Source: Homoserinimonas aerilata
GTDB lineage: Bacteria > Actinomycetota > Actinomycetes > Actinomycetales > Microbacteriaceae
Direction: 5' to 3'
Length of the DNA stretch: 64,000 bases
NCBI RefSeq assembly: GCF_006716125.1
Contig: NZ_VFOM01000004.1
Coordinates: forward strand, 62,001-126,000
The notes below the pieces were generated by a model that worked only from the letters and a program-made list of their open reading frames with translations, did not search any database and was not told where the DNA came from. Shown here piece after piece: positions 1 through 8,626 of this stretch; position 1 is the first letter of the stretch; the number at the start of each line of letters is the position of its first letter. Made by a program: the position numbers and the translations under genes.

Positions 1-341
1 GTGATCATGAACAGCCGCATCAGCGGCTCCAGGTCCTCGCCCGCGAAGGTCTCGTTCGCCAGCTCTGCCGCCGCCAACAGCTGCGGCACGGTCGCGTCGT
101 CGTCGGCGACGACCGTGATGTCAGCCTCGCCACCGTTCGGCCCTGCGCCCAGGAAACGCCAGTTCGCCTCCTCGACGCCGTCGAGCGTGCGAATCTCCTC
201 GACGACCGCAGTCAGCGCATCCTTCTTCGCGAAATCCTCCTGCACGAAACCCCACACCCGCTCGCCATCGCCGATCAGCGAGCAGCCGCTCAGCGAGACC
301 ATGACGACCGCCGCGACCGCGAGCATCCGAATCGCCCTCAT
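1..341 (-). CDS. Putative lipoprotein, 3' part outside window
   Basis: The reverse strand reads open from an ATG at 341 to the window edge (113 codons, no stop). The N-terminus MRAIRMLAVAAVVMVSLSGC is a lipoprotein signal peptide: positive residues, a hydrophobic core and an LSGC lipobox with Cys20, so the product is probably anchored outside the membrane. The rest is acidic and soluble and I do not recognise the family. A run of five G's lies just upstream of the ATG at 341; another in-frame ATG lies at 350 but has no clear ribosome-binding site. The gene is divergent from the DUF2975 gene at 491, so the promoters share 342-490. Confidence 0.6.
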   Translation of the reverse strand, partial: MRAIRMLAVAAVVMVSLSGCSLIGDGERVWGFVQEDFAKKDALTAVVEEIRTLDGVEEANWRFLGAGPNGGEADITVVADDDATVPQLLAAAELANETFAGEDLEPLMRLFMI

Positions 342-411
342 ATCCCCCATGGGGCGAACGCTACCAGCCGCACCGGCGCCGCAGAAGAACAGGGGTGTGA
401 TGCGGATGCTC

Positions 412-440
412 TTGCGCGGTTTATCGAGAGTCGTTATGTT
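412..440 (+). promoter_or_regulatory. Candidate sigma-A-type promoter for the DUF2975 gene
   Basis: TTGCGC at 412-417 and TATGTT at 435-440 are separated by 17 bp. The predicted start site falls inside the perfect inverted repeat at 443-467, the usual layout for a repressor-controlled promoter. Inferred from sequence only. Confidence 0.45.
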
Positions 441-442
441 AA

Positions 443-467
443 CGATTGTCGTTGTTATCGACAATCG
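443..467. promoter_or_regulatory. Palindromic operator, 9-bp arms, 7-bp spacer
   Basis: CGATTGTCG (443-451) and CGACAATCG (459-467) are perfect inverted repeats, placed directly downstream of the candidate -10 element and 23 bp before the ATG at 491. The most likely ligand is the small HTH protein encoded at 1380-1595, which would make the two-gene module autoregulated. That assignment is an inference. Confidence 0.55.
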
Positions 468-490
468 ATATCTTTGGAAGGACTGATCAC

Positions 491-1282
491 ATGGCTGTCG
501 GACCCTGGGCCATCATAATCGTCGCCCTCCTTGCCCTGAGCGTCGCCTTGCTGGTTCTGCTCGTGCGAATCAGTCGCCGCGGAATCGCCGAGGGCACGCC
601 AGCGGGCCGCGACTCCCTCATCCTGTTCGCCATCACCTACTGGGGTGCAATCGCCTACGCGGCGCTCATGACAATCGTCGGCGTCATCACCATCGTCACA
701 GCACTGAGCGGCGACGTCACCCTCGACGTGCCCGTCTCCGAGTTCTGGCCCGAACTCGACCCACGCTTCACAGTGCTCGACCAACCAGATGCGACAATCG
801 TGGGCGGCGGTTTCACCACCGCAACACTGACGCTTGCAGGGCTCGACCTGCCCACGAGGCTGCTGCTCGGTCTGCAAGCGGCACTGTCAAGCGGAATGTT
901 CGTCACCATCTCCCTCGCAATCGCCCGCATCGCGAAGGCAGTCGAGGGCCGGCGACCCTTCACCTCCGTGCTCCCAAAGGCCACGACCGCCGCCGCGATC
1001 GCCGTCGGCATCGGCGGGTTCGGCGCACAAATCGCCGGAGGAATCGCCTCATCGATGGCCAGCGAGCAGGCCCTCGGCATCCACGGCTGGTCCGCCGAAG
1101 GCGTCACAGACGCCGAAAGCCTCGAACTGGGGCTCCCCGAGCCAACCCTGCTGGTTCAGTTCGACTTCTGGCCCCTCCTCCTCTTCATCGTGCTCTCAGC
1201 GCTGGCTGCCATCTTTGCCTACGCGGAGCGCCTCCAGCGCGACACCGAACGACTCGAACGCGACACCGAGGGGCTCGTGTGA
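491..1282 (+). CDS. DUF2975-like four-helix membrane protein
   Basis: 263 residues. Hydrophobic segments lie near residues 5-26, 42-70, 120-148 and 172-195, with a last one near 228-248, followed by a charged tail (ERLQRDTERLERDTEGLV) that contains an imperfect repeat. The pattern, and the neighbouring small Cro/C1-type HTH gene, fit the DUF2975 family, whose members are commonly paired with such a regulator; the biochemical role is unknown. I chose the ATG at 491 because GGAAGGA lies 9 bases upstream, although the frame is open from 446. The long extracellular loop with DVPVSEFWPELDPRF is not a motif I recognise. Expression is probably controlled by the palindrome at 443-467. Confidence 0.7.
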   Translation: MAVGPWAIIIVALLALSVALLVLLVRISRRGIAEGTPAGRDSLILFAITYWGAIAYAALMTIVGVITIVTALSGDVTLDVPVSEFWPELDPRFTVLDQPDATIVGGGFTTATLTLAGLDLPTRLLLGLQAALSSGMFVTISLAIARIAKAVEGRRPFTSVLPKATTAAAIAVGIGGFGAQIAGGIASSMASEQALGIHGWSAEGVTDAESLELGLPEPTLLVQFDFWPLLLFIVLSALAAIFAYAERLQRDTERLERDTEGLV

Positions 1283-1294
1283 TGGCGGGGAAGG

Positions 1295-1359
1295 CCCACG
1301 AACTGCGGCAATGTGCGGGTTCCGGATGCGCGCACCCGCAATTCGCCGCAGTTCGCGGG
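1295..1359. repeat. Long imperfect hairpin between DUF2975 and HTH genes
   Basis: Arms of 26 nt (1295-1320 and 1334-1359) pair almost completely around a 13-nt loop; the core CGAACTGCGG/CCGCAGTTCG is perfect. It starts 12 bases after the stop of the membrane gene and ends 20 bases before the HTH start. There is no U-tract, so it may attenuate or process the transcript rather than terminate it. Confidence 0.6.
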
Positions 1360-1379
1360 GGATGTCAGGGGGAAAAGTC

Positions 1380-1595
1380 GTGAACGACGAGGAGACCGGC
1401 ATCCACTGTCGGCTGGACGAACTGCTCGAGGAGCGCGGGATGACGCTCACCCGGCTGAGTGAAATCGTCGGCGTCTCCATCGTAAACCTGTCGGTACTGA
1501 AGAACGACCGGGCCCGCGCCATCCGCTTCTCCACCCTCGTCGCCATCTGCGACGCCCTCGACTGCGAGGTCGGCGAGCTGCTCGTGCGCGGATGA
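1380..1595 (+). CDS. Small Cro/C1-type HTH regulator (YozG-like)
   Basis: 71 residues, almost entirely one xre-type helix-turn-helix: RLDELLEERGMTLTRLSEIV is followed by the recognition-helix region VSIVNLSVLKND, then FSTLVAICDALDCEVGELL, which is the usual end of the fold. GTG at 1380 is preferred because AGGGGGA (1367-1373) sits 6 bases upstream; an in-frame ATG at 1362 has no such site. Proteins of this size are found beside DUF2975 membrane proteins and are thought to regulate them. Residues ARAIRFSTL replace the more usual KAI.FSTL. The gene is followed by a large palindrome instead of another gene. Confidence 0.8.
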   Translation: MNDEETGIHCRLDELLEERGMTLTRLSEIVGVSIVNLSVLKNDRARAIRFSTLVAICDALDCEVGELLVRG

Positions 1596-1640
1596 CGGCA
1601 GCGGGCTATTGCCACGGCTGCAGTGGCGGCTGCGGTTTGT

Positions 1641-1685
1641 CGCGGCCCGGGTTGTGACGGCCCGGGTTGTGACGGCCCGGGTTGT
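1641..1685. repeat. Three tandem 15-bp repeats
   Basis: Units 1641-1655, 1656-1670 and 1671-1685 read (GA/CG)CGGCCCGGGTTGT; the last two are identical. They abut the left arm of the 29-bp palindrome at 1684. Confidence 0.85.
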
Positions 1686-1753
1686 GACGGCTGTGCTTTG
1701 TCGCGACGGCTGCGGAACGTTCTACAGCCGTCGCGACAAAGCACAGCCGTCAC
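1684..1753. repeat. Perfect 29-bp inverted repeat, cruciform-like
   Basis: Arms 1684-1712 and 1725-1753 are exact reverse complements; the 12-nt loop itself contains the palindrome GAACGTTC. It separates the HTH gene and the pirin gene, both on the plus strand. It has the strength of a terminator but no clear T-run, so REP-like or cruciform are alternatives. Confidence 0.85.
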
Positions 1754-1838
1754 GAGCTTGAGTGGGGCGGATGCGAGCGGGCGGTGCGCGCGGGCAGTGG
1801 GGAGGCGAAGACGGGGGCGGGCAGCCTAGGGTGAGAGC

Positions 1839-2813
1839 GTGAGCAACCTTGAGACGGAGCCCGCAGAGCGGGTGTGTGAGAGCGAGCCCGACGGCGACGG
1901 CCAGATCGATGTGCTCGAGCCGCGCGACGTGCCGCTGGGCGGCATCCGTGCCATGAATGTGCGCCGCACGCTCCCGCAGCGCGAGCGGTCCCTCATCGGG
2001 GCGTGGTGCTTCGCCGACCACTACGGGCCCGACGACGTCGACGCGACCGGCGGAATGGTGGTGCCGCCGCATCCGCACACCGGCCTGCAGACGGTCAGCT
2101 GGCTGTTCGCCGGCGAGATCGAGCACCGCGACTCGACCGGCGCTCACGCCATGGTGCGCCCGGGCGAACTCAACCTGATGACCGCAGGCAGCGGCATCCA
2201 GCACTCCGAAGTGTCAACCCCAGAGACACGGATGCTGCACGGCGTTCAACTCTGGACTGCCCTGCCCGACGCCACCCGGCACACCGAGCCCATGTTCGAA
2301 CGTTACGTACCGCCCGTCATCGAGCACCAGGGCGCCCGCGTGAGCGTATTCCTCGGCAGCATGCTCGGGCAGCACTCCACCGCGACAGCGTTCAGCCCGC
2401 TGCTCGGCGCGCAGATCGACCTACCCGCCAACACTGAGATCGTGCTGCCCGTCGACGCCCGCTTCGAGCACGGCGTGCTCGTCGACGACGGCGACGTGAC
2501 CATGGATGATGTGGAGGTTCCCCGCAACCATCTCGGCTACCGTGCGCCCGGCGCGAGCGAACTGGCCCTCGCATCCGGTGACGCGCCCGCCCGCATCGTG
2601 CTGCTCGGCGGCGAACCGCTCGGCGAGCAGATCGTCATGTGGTGGAACTTCATCGGCCGCAGCCACGAGGAGATCGTCGCCTACCGGGATCAGTGGCAGC
2701 GCGACGTCATCGGCGGGACGGATGCAACGGGGCGCTTCGGCAGCACCCTCTACGACGGCGGTTCGCTGCCGGCACCCGAGATGCCGACCATCCGGCTCAA
2801 GCCCCGCGGCTGA
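1839..2813 (+). CDS. Pirin family protein
   Basis: 324 residues, close to the usual size for bacterial pirins (bicupin proteins). The N-terminal cupin carries the metal-binding stretch PPHPHTGLQTVSW (about residues 74-86) followed by GSGIQHSE, which supply the His/Glu ligands typical of the family. The C-terminal half has the pirin ending seen as GEPLGEQIVMWWNFIGRSHEEI (given in two parts: GEPLGEQIVMWW and NFIGRSHEEI). Bacterial pirins have been reported as quercetinase-like dioxygenases or as redox-sensing partners of metabolic enzymes, so the exact activity is open. The start is GTG at 1839 after GGTGAGAG. The gene stands alone between palindromic spacers. Confidence 0.85.
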   Translation: MSNLETEPAERVCESEPDGDGQIDVLEPRDVPLGGIRAMNVRRTLPQRERSLIGAWCFADHYGPDDVDATGGMVVPPHPHTGLQTVSWLFAGEIEHRDSTGAHAMVRPGELNLMTAGSGIQHSEVSTPETRMLHGVQLWTALPDATRHTEPMFERYVPPVIEHQGARVSVFLGSMLGQHSTATAFSPLLGAQIDLPANTEIVLPVDARFEHGVLVDDGDVTMDDVEVPRNHLGYRAPGASELALASGDAPARIVLLGGEPLGEQIVMWWNFIGRSHEEIVAYRDQWQRDVIGGTDATGRFGSTLYDGGSLPAPEMPTIRLKPRG

Positions 2814-2841
2814 GACGGCCGCGTCGCTCCGGTCGGTTGCC

Positions 2842-2959
2842 GAGTTGCCCACTTCCGCCCCTTTTTCGCGCGGAAATGGGGCCGAAGTGGGCAACTCGCG
2901 TAAGGAAGTCGAGCAGAGTGGGGCCGAAGTGGGCAACTCGCGTAAAAAGTCGAGCAGAG
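2842..2959. repeat. GAGTTGCC palindrome plus two 40-bp direct repeats
   Basis: 2842-2861 and 2878-2897 form a 20-bp inverted repeat with one mismatch (core GAGTTGCCCACTTCC). The right arm begins a unit of about 40 bp, 2878-2918, repeated at 2920-2959 (shared GGGGCCGAAGTGGGCAACTC). It lies between the convergent pirin and lipoprotein genes, where it could also act as a bidirectional terminator. Confidence 0.8.
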
Positions 2960-2965
2960 AGTGGG

Positions 2966-3478
2966 CTAGCGGCCGATCGGCGTGACGACGTAGAGCACCT
3001 CGGTGCCCGCGTCGACGGGCTTGAGCGTCACGACGACCGAGAACTCGCCAGAGAAGACACCATTGGCCGAGTCGGCCGTCTCCGCCGCAACATTCTCGAC
3101 ATTGCCGGCCGCAACGAGAGCCGCACGGATGCCCGCAAAAGTCGGCCCCACAGCATCCGGAGCGACAATCGACACCGACCAGGTCGTGCCACCGTTCGCC
3201 GACACCGAGCCACCGGCCGTCACCTCACCCGCAACGAGCGGAACGGATGCCGGAAAATCGGCAGGCACATCGGTGCCGGTCTCGACATCGACGCCCGTCG
3301 CATCCGACAGCGCATCACCGACGGCGCTGCCGATCTGATCCCGTGCGGCATCGAGGGGGTTGCCGGAGCATGCGGTCAGCGTCGGCACGATCACAAGAAC
3401 CGTCGCAAACACGGCGGTCGCGAGCGCCCTACGGCGCGGCGCACCCGTCGCAGAGCGGCCCGTCACGGAGCGAGCCAT
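2966..3478 (-). CDS. Putative lipoprotein of unknown function
   Basis: 170 residues. After a basic N-terminus (residues 1-17) comes a hydrophobic core ending in LTAC (Cys37), a lipobox. The mature part has no motif I recognise; it contains two beta-rich stretches (TWSVSIVAPD, FSVVVTLKPV) and ends in VVTPIGR. The ATG at 3478 overlaps the stop of the upstream small membrane protein gene by one base (TGATG), so the two are probably translated together. Likely part of a short operon that starts with lysS. Confidence 0.65.
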   Translation of the reverse strand: MARSVTGRSATGAPRRRALATAVFATVLVIVPTLTACSGNPLDAARDQIGSAVGDALSDATGVDVETGTDVPADFPASVPLVAGEVTAGGSVSANGGTTWSVSIVAPDAVGPTFAGIRAALVAAGNVENVAAETADSANGVFSGEFSVVVTLKPVDAGTEVLYVVTPIGR

Positions 3479-3660
3479 CAGAGCGCGTCAGGCTTCGGCT
3501 GGCCGGCCTTCGCCCGCTCCTCCGCCTCGATCGACGCGTAGACGGTGCGCTCGGTGCGGTCGGCGCGCAGGATGGCGCGGATCACCAGCCAGAAGATCGC
3601 CCCGATCAGAATGGTCGGGGTGATCGAGAAGAGCGCGTTCGCCCAGAAGTCGTCAAGCAC
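3478..3660 (-). CDS. Small single-pass membrane protein
   Basis: 60 residues: a short N-terminus, one hydrophobic segment (about residues 9-29, SITPTILIGAIFWLVIRAIL) and a basic then charged tail. The family is not recognised, although similar short membrane proteins are common in actinobacteria. It lies in the minus-strand run downstream of lysS and is coupled to the following lipoprotein gene by a TGATG overlap. Its base composition matches its neighbours. Confidence 0.6.
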   Translation of the reverse strand: MLDDFWANALFSITPTILIGAIFWLVIRAILRADRTERTVYASIEAEERAKAGQPKPDAL

Positions 3661-3749
3661 GGCACCAGTCTACGGTGCCGAAGCTCGACAGCGGCCGGGA
3701 GCGTCCTCGCCAGACGACTGCCCGGAACCACGGATGCTGCGGGCTCCGC

Positions 3750-3943
3750 TCAATTGCCGGTGAGCAGCCCGATCAGCCCCGTCGCCAAGAAGTACACGCC
3801 GATGCCGCCGGCGATGACCCACAGGCCGATGCGGGCCGGCGGAATACTCGGCTTGTCGGGCTTCTCCGCCTTGTTCGGCTTGCCTGAGTCGACCGGCTTG
3901 TCCGAGTTGATGGGCTCGTCTGGGGTGTCTGAGTTCTCGGCCA

Positions 3944-3944
<1 letters not shown>
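3750..3944 (-). CDS. Small membrane protein coupled to lysS
   Basis: 64 residues from the ATG at 3944 (a GTG at 3947 is also in frame). The N-terminal half is hydrophilic and rich in Pro, Asp, Lys and Ser with a repeated pattern (NSDKPVDSGKPNKAEKPDKP). The C-terminal half is one transmembrane helix (IGLWVIAGGIGVYFLATGLIG). The start codon overlaps the lysS stop (TGATG). The function is unknown; the charged low-complexity head followed by a single helix suggests a tail-anchored protein. Confidence 0.6.
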
Positions 3945-5473
<1,529 letters not shown>

Positions 5474-5542
5474 GCGAAGTGTTCGTCTCCTAGGTCGCGT
5501 ACAAGCCTACGGTGTGCGGGCGGGATGGGTAACGCGGGGGCC

Positions 5543-5680
5543 GGTCTCGAGACGGCACTCCGTGCCCCTCGACCAGCAGTAATTGCGGGAGCCGGTCTCG
5601 AGACGGCACTCCGTGCCCCTCGACCAGCGGTAATGTGCGCGGGCCGGTCTCGAGACGGCACTCCGTGCCCCTCGACCAGC
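5543..5680. repeat. Three exact copies of 35-bp repeat family A
   Basis: Copies at 5543-5577, 5594-5628 and 5646-5680 are identical: each begins GGTCTCGAGACGG, contains GCACTCCGTGCC and ends CCTCGACCAGC. Spacers are 16 and 17 bp. The element occupies the gap between lysS and the kinase gene. The same family recurs at 16978-17212 and, in degenerate form, at 37115-37353. Confidence 0.95.
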
Positions 5681-5688
5681 GAGACGGG

Positions 5689-7104
5689 TCAGAGGTCTTC
5701 GAAGAGGGTGTGGGCGCGGGCTACCACCGTGAGGTGGCGGCGCTCGATCTCGGGGTAGGCCGCCTGCTCGGCCGGGTCGGGCTCGAAGCTCGCATCCGTG
5801 CGCACCATCGCGTCGATCGCCGCATCCCAGTCGGGGTGCAGGCCGGTGCCGACGGCCGCGCAGATGGCGGCTCCCATGCCGGCGGCATCCGTCAGCTCGG
5901 GCCGGCGAACGGGCACGCCGAAGACGGATGCGAGAACCCCCATGAACATGTCGGATGCGGCCCCGCCGCCGGTGACGATGAGCTCGTCGACGCCGCGCCC
6001 CCGTTCGGCCTCGAGCCGCCGCACGCTGTCGTGCATGGTGAACGCGATCGACTCCAGGATGGAGCGGAACAGCTGCGCCCGCCCCTGCGTGCCGTCGAAT
6101 CCGAGGAACGCGCCCCGCCGGTGCGGCTCGTCGGCGGGCGCCAACCAGTCGAGCACGGTGACGAGCCCGCCGCTGCCGGGCGGCACTGCGGCCGCCTCCG
6201 CGCCGAGCAGTTGTTCGAGCGGCGCATCCGAGTCGGCGCCGCCGAAACCTGCGACGAGGTCGCGGAACCAGGCGACCGTCCACATGCCGCGGCGGATACC
6301 GTCGCTCTCCCACAGGTAGCCGTGCGGGGTGGACGCGAAGTTCTGCCAGCCGGTCGCGACCACCGGCCGGTGCCGAGCATCCGGAACCATCGCCGCAATG
6401 TAGGTACCGAGCGACAGCAGGGCGGTGCCGTCGCCGCGCAGCCCCGCGCCGAGAGCCTCGACGGCCTTGTCGTTCGAGGTGGCGATCACGGGGATTCCGG
6501 CGGGCAGTCCGGTCGCGGCGCTCGCCTGCTCGCTGACCAGCCCGAGCGTGTCGCCCGGCTGCACGAGCTCGAAGAGCATGTCGCGGGGCGTGCCGAAAGT
6601 CTCAGTCTCGGGCAGCCACTCCCAGCGGGCGGCGTCGATCGGCCACATGCCCTGATAGTTGCCGGCGGTGTCGCGGAACTCCCCCGTGAGTCGATGCGTG
6701 ACGTAACCGGATGAGGTGGTCACGTACGCGGCATCCGGCACCTCCTGCTCGTAGGGGCGCGACAGCCGCTCGTCCATCCAGCTCATGATCGGCTGCGCGA
6801 GCGAGCCGTCGGCGCGCAGCACGGCGCGGCAGAACCGGATCGTGCACAGCCCCACCCCGGCGATCAGCGCGGGGTCACCGTCGAAGCGCGACAGTGCGAG
6901 CGAGGTGGCGGCCGCGATCGAATGCCAGATGTCGTCATCCGGATGCTCCCAGCGGCCAGGCGCGGAAGACACGTATGCCTTCAACGGCATGCGGGCTGCG
7001 GCGTGCACCCGCCCCGCACCGTCGACGATCGACACCTTCGTGCTCTGCGAGCCATTGTCGATCGCGACGACGTACGCCGCCTGCTGTTGCGCCATGATCC
7101 CCAT
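5689..7104 (-). CDS. FGGY-family carbohydrate kinase
   Basis: 471 residues, typical of xylulokinase/glycerol-kinase relatives. The N-terminal ATPase-fold domain opens with VVAIDNGSQSTKVSIVD (phosphate-1 loop) and continues with CRAVLRADG and SWMDERLS. The C-terminal half has the nucleotide-binding part ELIVTGGGAASDMFMGVLA and PELTDAAGMGAAICAAVG. It phosphorylates a sugar or polyol, probably the last step that feeds the cassette's product into central metabolism; the substrate cannot be read from the sequence. It is the last gene of the minus-strand operon, 13 bp after the FAD oxidase. An in-frame ATG at 7095 (MAQQQ) is an equally possible start. Confidence 0.88.
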   Translation of the reverse strand: MGIMAQQQAAYVVAIDNGSQSTKVSIVDGAGRVHAAARMPLKAYVSSAPGRWEHPDDDIWHSIAAATSLALSRFDGDPALIAGVGLCTIRFCRAVLRADGSLAQPIMSWMDERLSRPYEQEVPDAAYVTTSSGYVTHRLTGEFRDTAGNYQGMWPIDAARWEWLPETETFGTPRDMLFELVQPGDTLGLVSEQASAATGLPAGIPVIATSNDKAVEALGAGLRGDGTALLSLGTYIAAMVPDARHRPVVATGWQNFASTPHGYLWESDGIRRGMWTVAWFRDLVAGFGGADSDAPLEQLLGAEAAAVPPGSGGLVTVLDWLAPADEPHRRGAFLGFDGTQGRAQLFRSILESIAFTMHDSVRRLEAERGRGVDELIVTGGGAASDMFMGVLASVFGVPVRRPELTDAAGMGAAICAAVGTGLHPDWDAAIDAMVRTDASFEPDPAEQAAYPEIERRHLTVVARAHTLFEDL

Positions 7105-7117
7105 CCTGCGGGGAAGC

Positions 7118-8578
7118 CTATTCTGCCGGGAAGATCGTGCCGTGGTTCATCACGCCCCGCGGGTCGAACGCCTCCTTGAGGCCGCGCAGCAGCGGGTAGG
7201 CGCTGCCGTGCTCCTCGAGCGTCCACGGTGTGCGGTACTTGCCGATGCCGTGGTGGTGCACCATCGAGCCGCCCAGGCGCAGCGCCTCCTCGACGACGAT
7301 CGCGTTGATCGGCACGTGGTATTCGGTGATCTCGTCGCGCGGCTCGACCTTGATGTCGTAGTCGTAGACGAAGTAGAGGTTGGTGCCCGTCTGGTAGCTG
7401 TGCGAGGAGTGCGCGCCCAGCATGGTGAGGTCGGCCGCGCGCGGGAACTCGGTGCGCACCCGGGCGATCACCGACTCGAAGAGCTCCTTCACGCCCGACC
7501 AGTTGATCGACACCTCCGTCGTGTAACCGAGGTGGGCATCCGCCAGCATCTGTGCCTTCTCGGCGTCGATCTTGTCCTGACCCCAGTTGAGGTTGTCGAA
7601 CCAGCGCTCGATGTGGGCCGGGTCGACCTTCTCGTGGGGCACGTCGGCGAGGATGCGCTCGATGCCGTCGGCCGTGGCATCCGCGACCCCCGCAGGGCCT
7701 TCGGCGACGAGCACGACGACGGCGCGACCCTTGGCGAAGTGCGCGAAGTGCTGCGCGGCGTCCTCCTCGGAGTAGGCGCGCGCGACGGAGGGCCGGTAGC
7801 CGTCCGCGATGATCTGGCGCAGCGCATCCGTGCCCGTCGGCAGGCTGTCGACAAGGTAACCGAGGAAGCGGTTGTTCTGCGGCTGGTACCTGAAGATCTT
7901 CACCGTGACCTCGGTGATGAAGCACAGCGCCCCCTCATTGCCGATGACGATGTGCCGGATGTCCGGGCCGGCGGCACGACGCGGCACGTTCTTGATGCGG
8001 CTGATCTGACCGCCCGGGAACACCGCCTCGAGGCCGACCACCATGTCTTCGATGCCGCCGTAGAGGGTCGAGAACTGGCCGATGGAGCGAGTGGCGACAA
8101 GGCCGCCCATCTGCGCGATCGGCTTCGACTGAGGCGAGTGGCCCGTCGTGAAGCCCTTCTCCCGCAGTGTGTCCTCGAGCACCTGCAGTGGCACACCACA
8201 CTGCGCCGTGACCATCATGTTCTCGACGTCGATGTCGATGATCTCGTTCATGTGCGAGCCGTCGAGCACGATCGTGTCGTCGACGGTCGTCTCGAGGCCG
8301 CCCTCTGTGGCGGTGCGACCCGTGCGCGGCACCACGTTCACGAGGTTCTCGTTCGCGAAGGCGAGAACCGCGGCGACATCCGCCGTGGAGCGGGCATTCA
8401 CGATCGCCGCCGGGATGGGCCCGTCGAAGATGCCGTGCACGGCCGTGTACTTCTTGAAGCGGTCGACGCTCGCCTCGCGCAGGTTCTGCTCGTCGGTGTC
8501 GACAACGGATGCGCCGAGCAGTTCGACCAGTCCTGAGATGATCTCGCTGCGGCTGAGGGAGGAGCGGGACGCTGACAT
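7118..8578 (-). CDS. FAD-binding oxidase, PCMH/VAO family
   Basis: 486 residues from the ATG at 8578 (a TTG at 8587 extends the frame). The N-terminal half is a PCMH-type FAD domain: IPAAIVNARSTADVAAVL, the pyrophosphate loop VPRTGRTATEGGLE, then GGLVATRSIGQFSTLYGGIE. The C-terminal half is the FAD-oxidase cap and ends with HHHGIGKYRTPW and FDPRGVMNHGTIFP, a layout shared by alkylglycerone-phosphate synthase-like and glycolate/lactate oxidase-like proteins. It probably oxidises a hydroxy acid or alcohol. The operon context (dehydrogenases, kinase, ABC importer) argues for catabolism rather than ether-lipid synthesis. No covalent-FAD residue can be assigned with certainty. Confidence 0.85.
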   Translation of the reverse strand: MSASRSSLSRSEIISGLVELLGASVVDTDEQNLREASVDRFKKYTAVHGIFDGPIPAAIVNARSTADVAAVLAFANENLVNVVPRTGRTATEGGLETTVDDTIVLDGSHMNEIIDIDVENMMVTAQCGVPLQVLEDTLREKGFTTGHSPQSKPIAQMGGLVATRSIGQFSTLYGGIEDMVVGLEAVFPGGQISRIKNVPRRAAGPDIRHIVIGNEGALCFITEVTVKIFRYQPQNNRFLGYLVDSLPTGTDALRQIIADGYRPSVARAYSEEDAAQHFAHFAKGRAVVVLVAEGPAGVADATADGIERILADVPHEKVDPAHIERWFDNLNWGQDKIDAEKAQMLADAHLGYTTEVSINWSGVKELFESVIARVRTEFPRAADLTMLGAHSSHSYQTGTNLYFVYDYDIKVEPRDEITEYHVPINAIVVEEALRLGGSMVHHHGIGKYRTPWTLEEHGSAYPLLRGLKEAFDPRGVMNHGTIFPAE

Positions 8579-8626
8579 GTTCTTCAACTCTTTCTTCGTG
8601 GGTCTTCTGCTCGAGGGGTGTGCGTC

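Noticed and set aside
443..467. Insertion-sequence end or attachment site
   Set aside because: No transposase, no second end and ideal operator position behind a promoter.
1..486. Plus-strand open frame of 161 codons at the window start
   Set aside because: It is the reverse of a lipoprotein gene with a clear lipobox on the minus strand and runs through the promoter of the DUF2975 gene.
1684..1753. Plain rho-independent terminator
   Set aside because: The stem is far longer than needed and no T-run follows; terminating activity is still possible, so it is listed as a repeat.
5543..5680. CRISPR-like array of 35-bp repeats with spacers
   Set aside because: Spacers are only 16-17 bp, there are three units, no cas gene is nearby, and copies occur singly and inverted elsewhere.
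7118..8578. Alkylglycerone-phosphate synthase for ether lipids
   Set aside because: The sequence resembles that family, but context is a catabolic operon; a specific lipid role is not supported.
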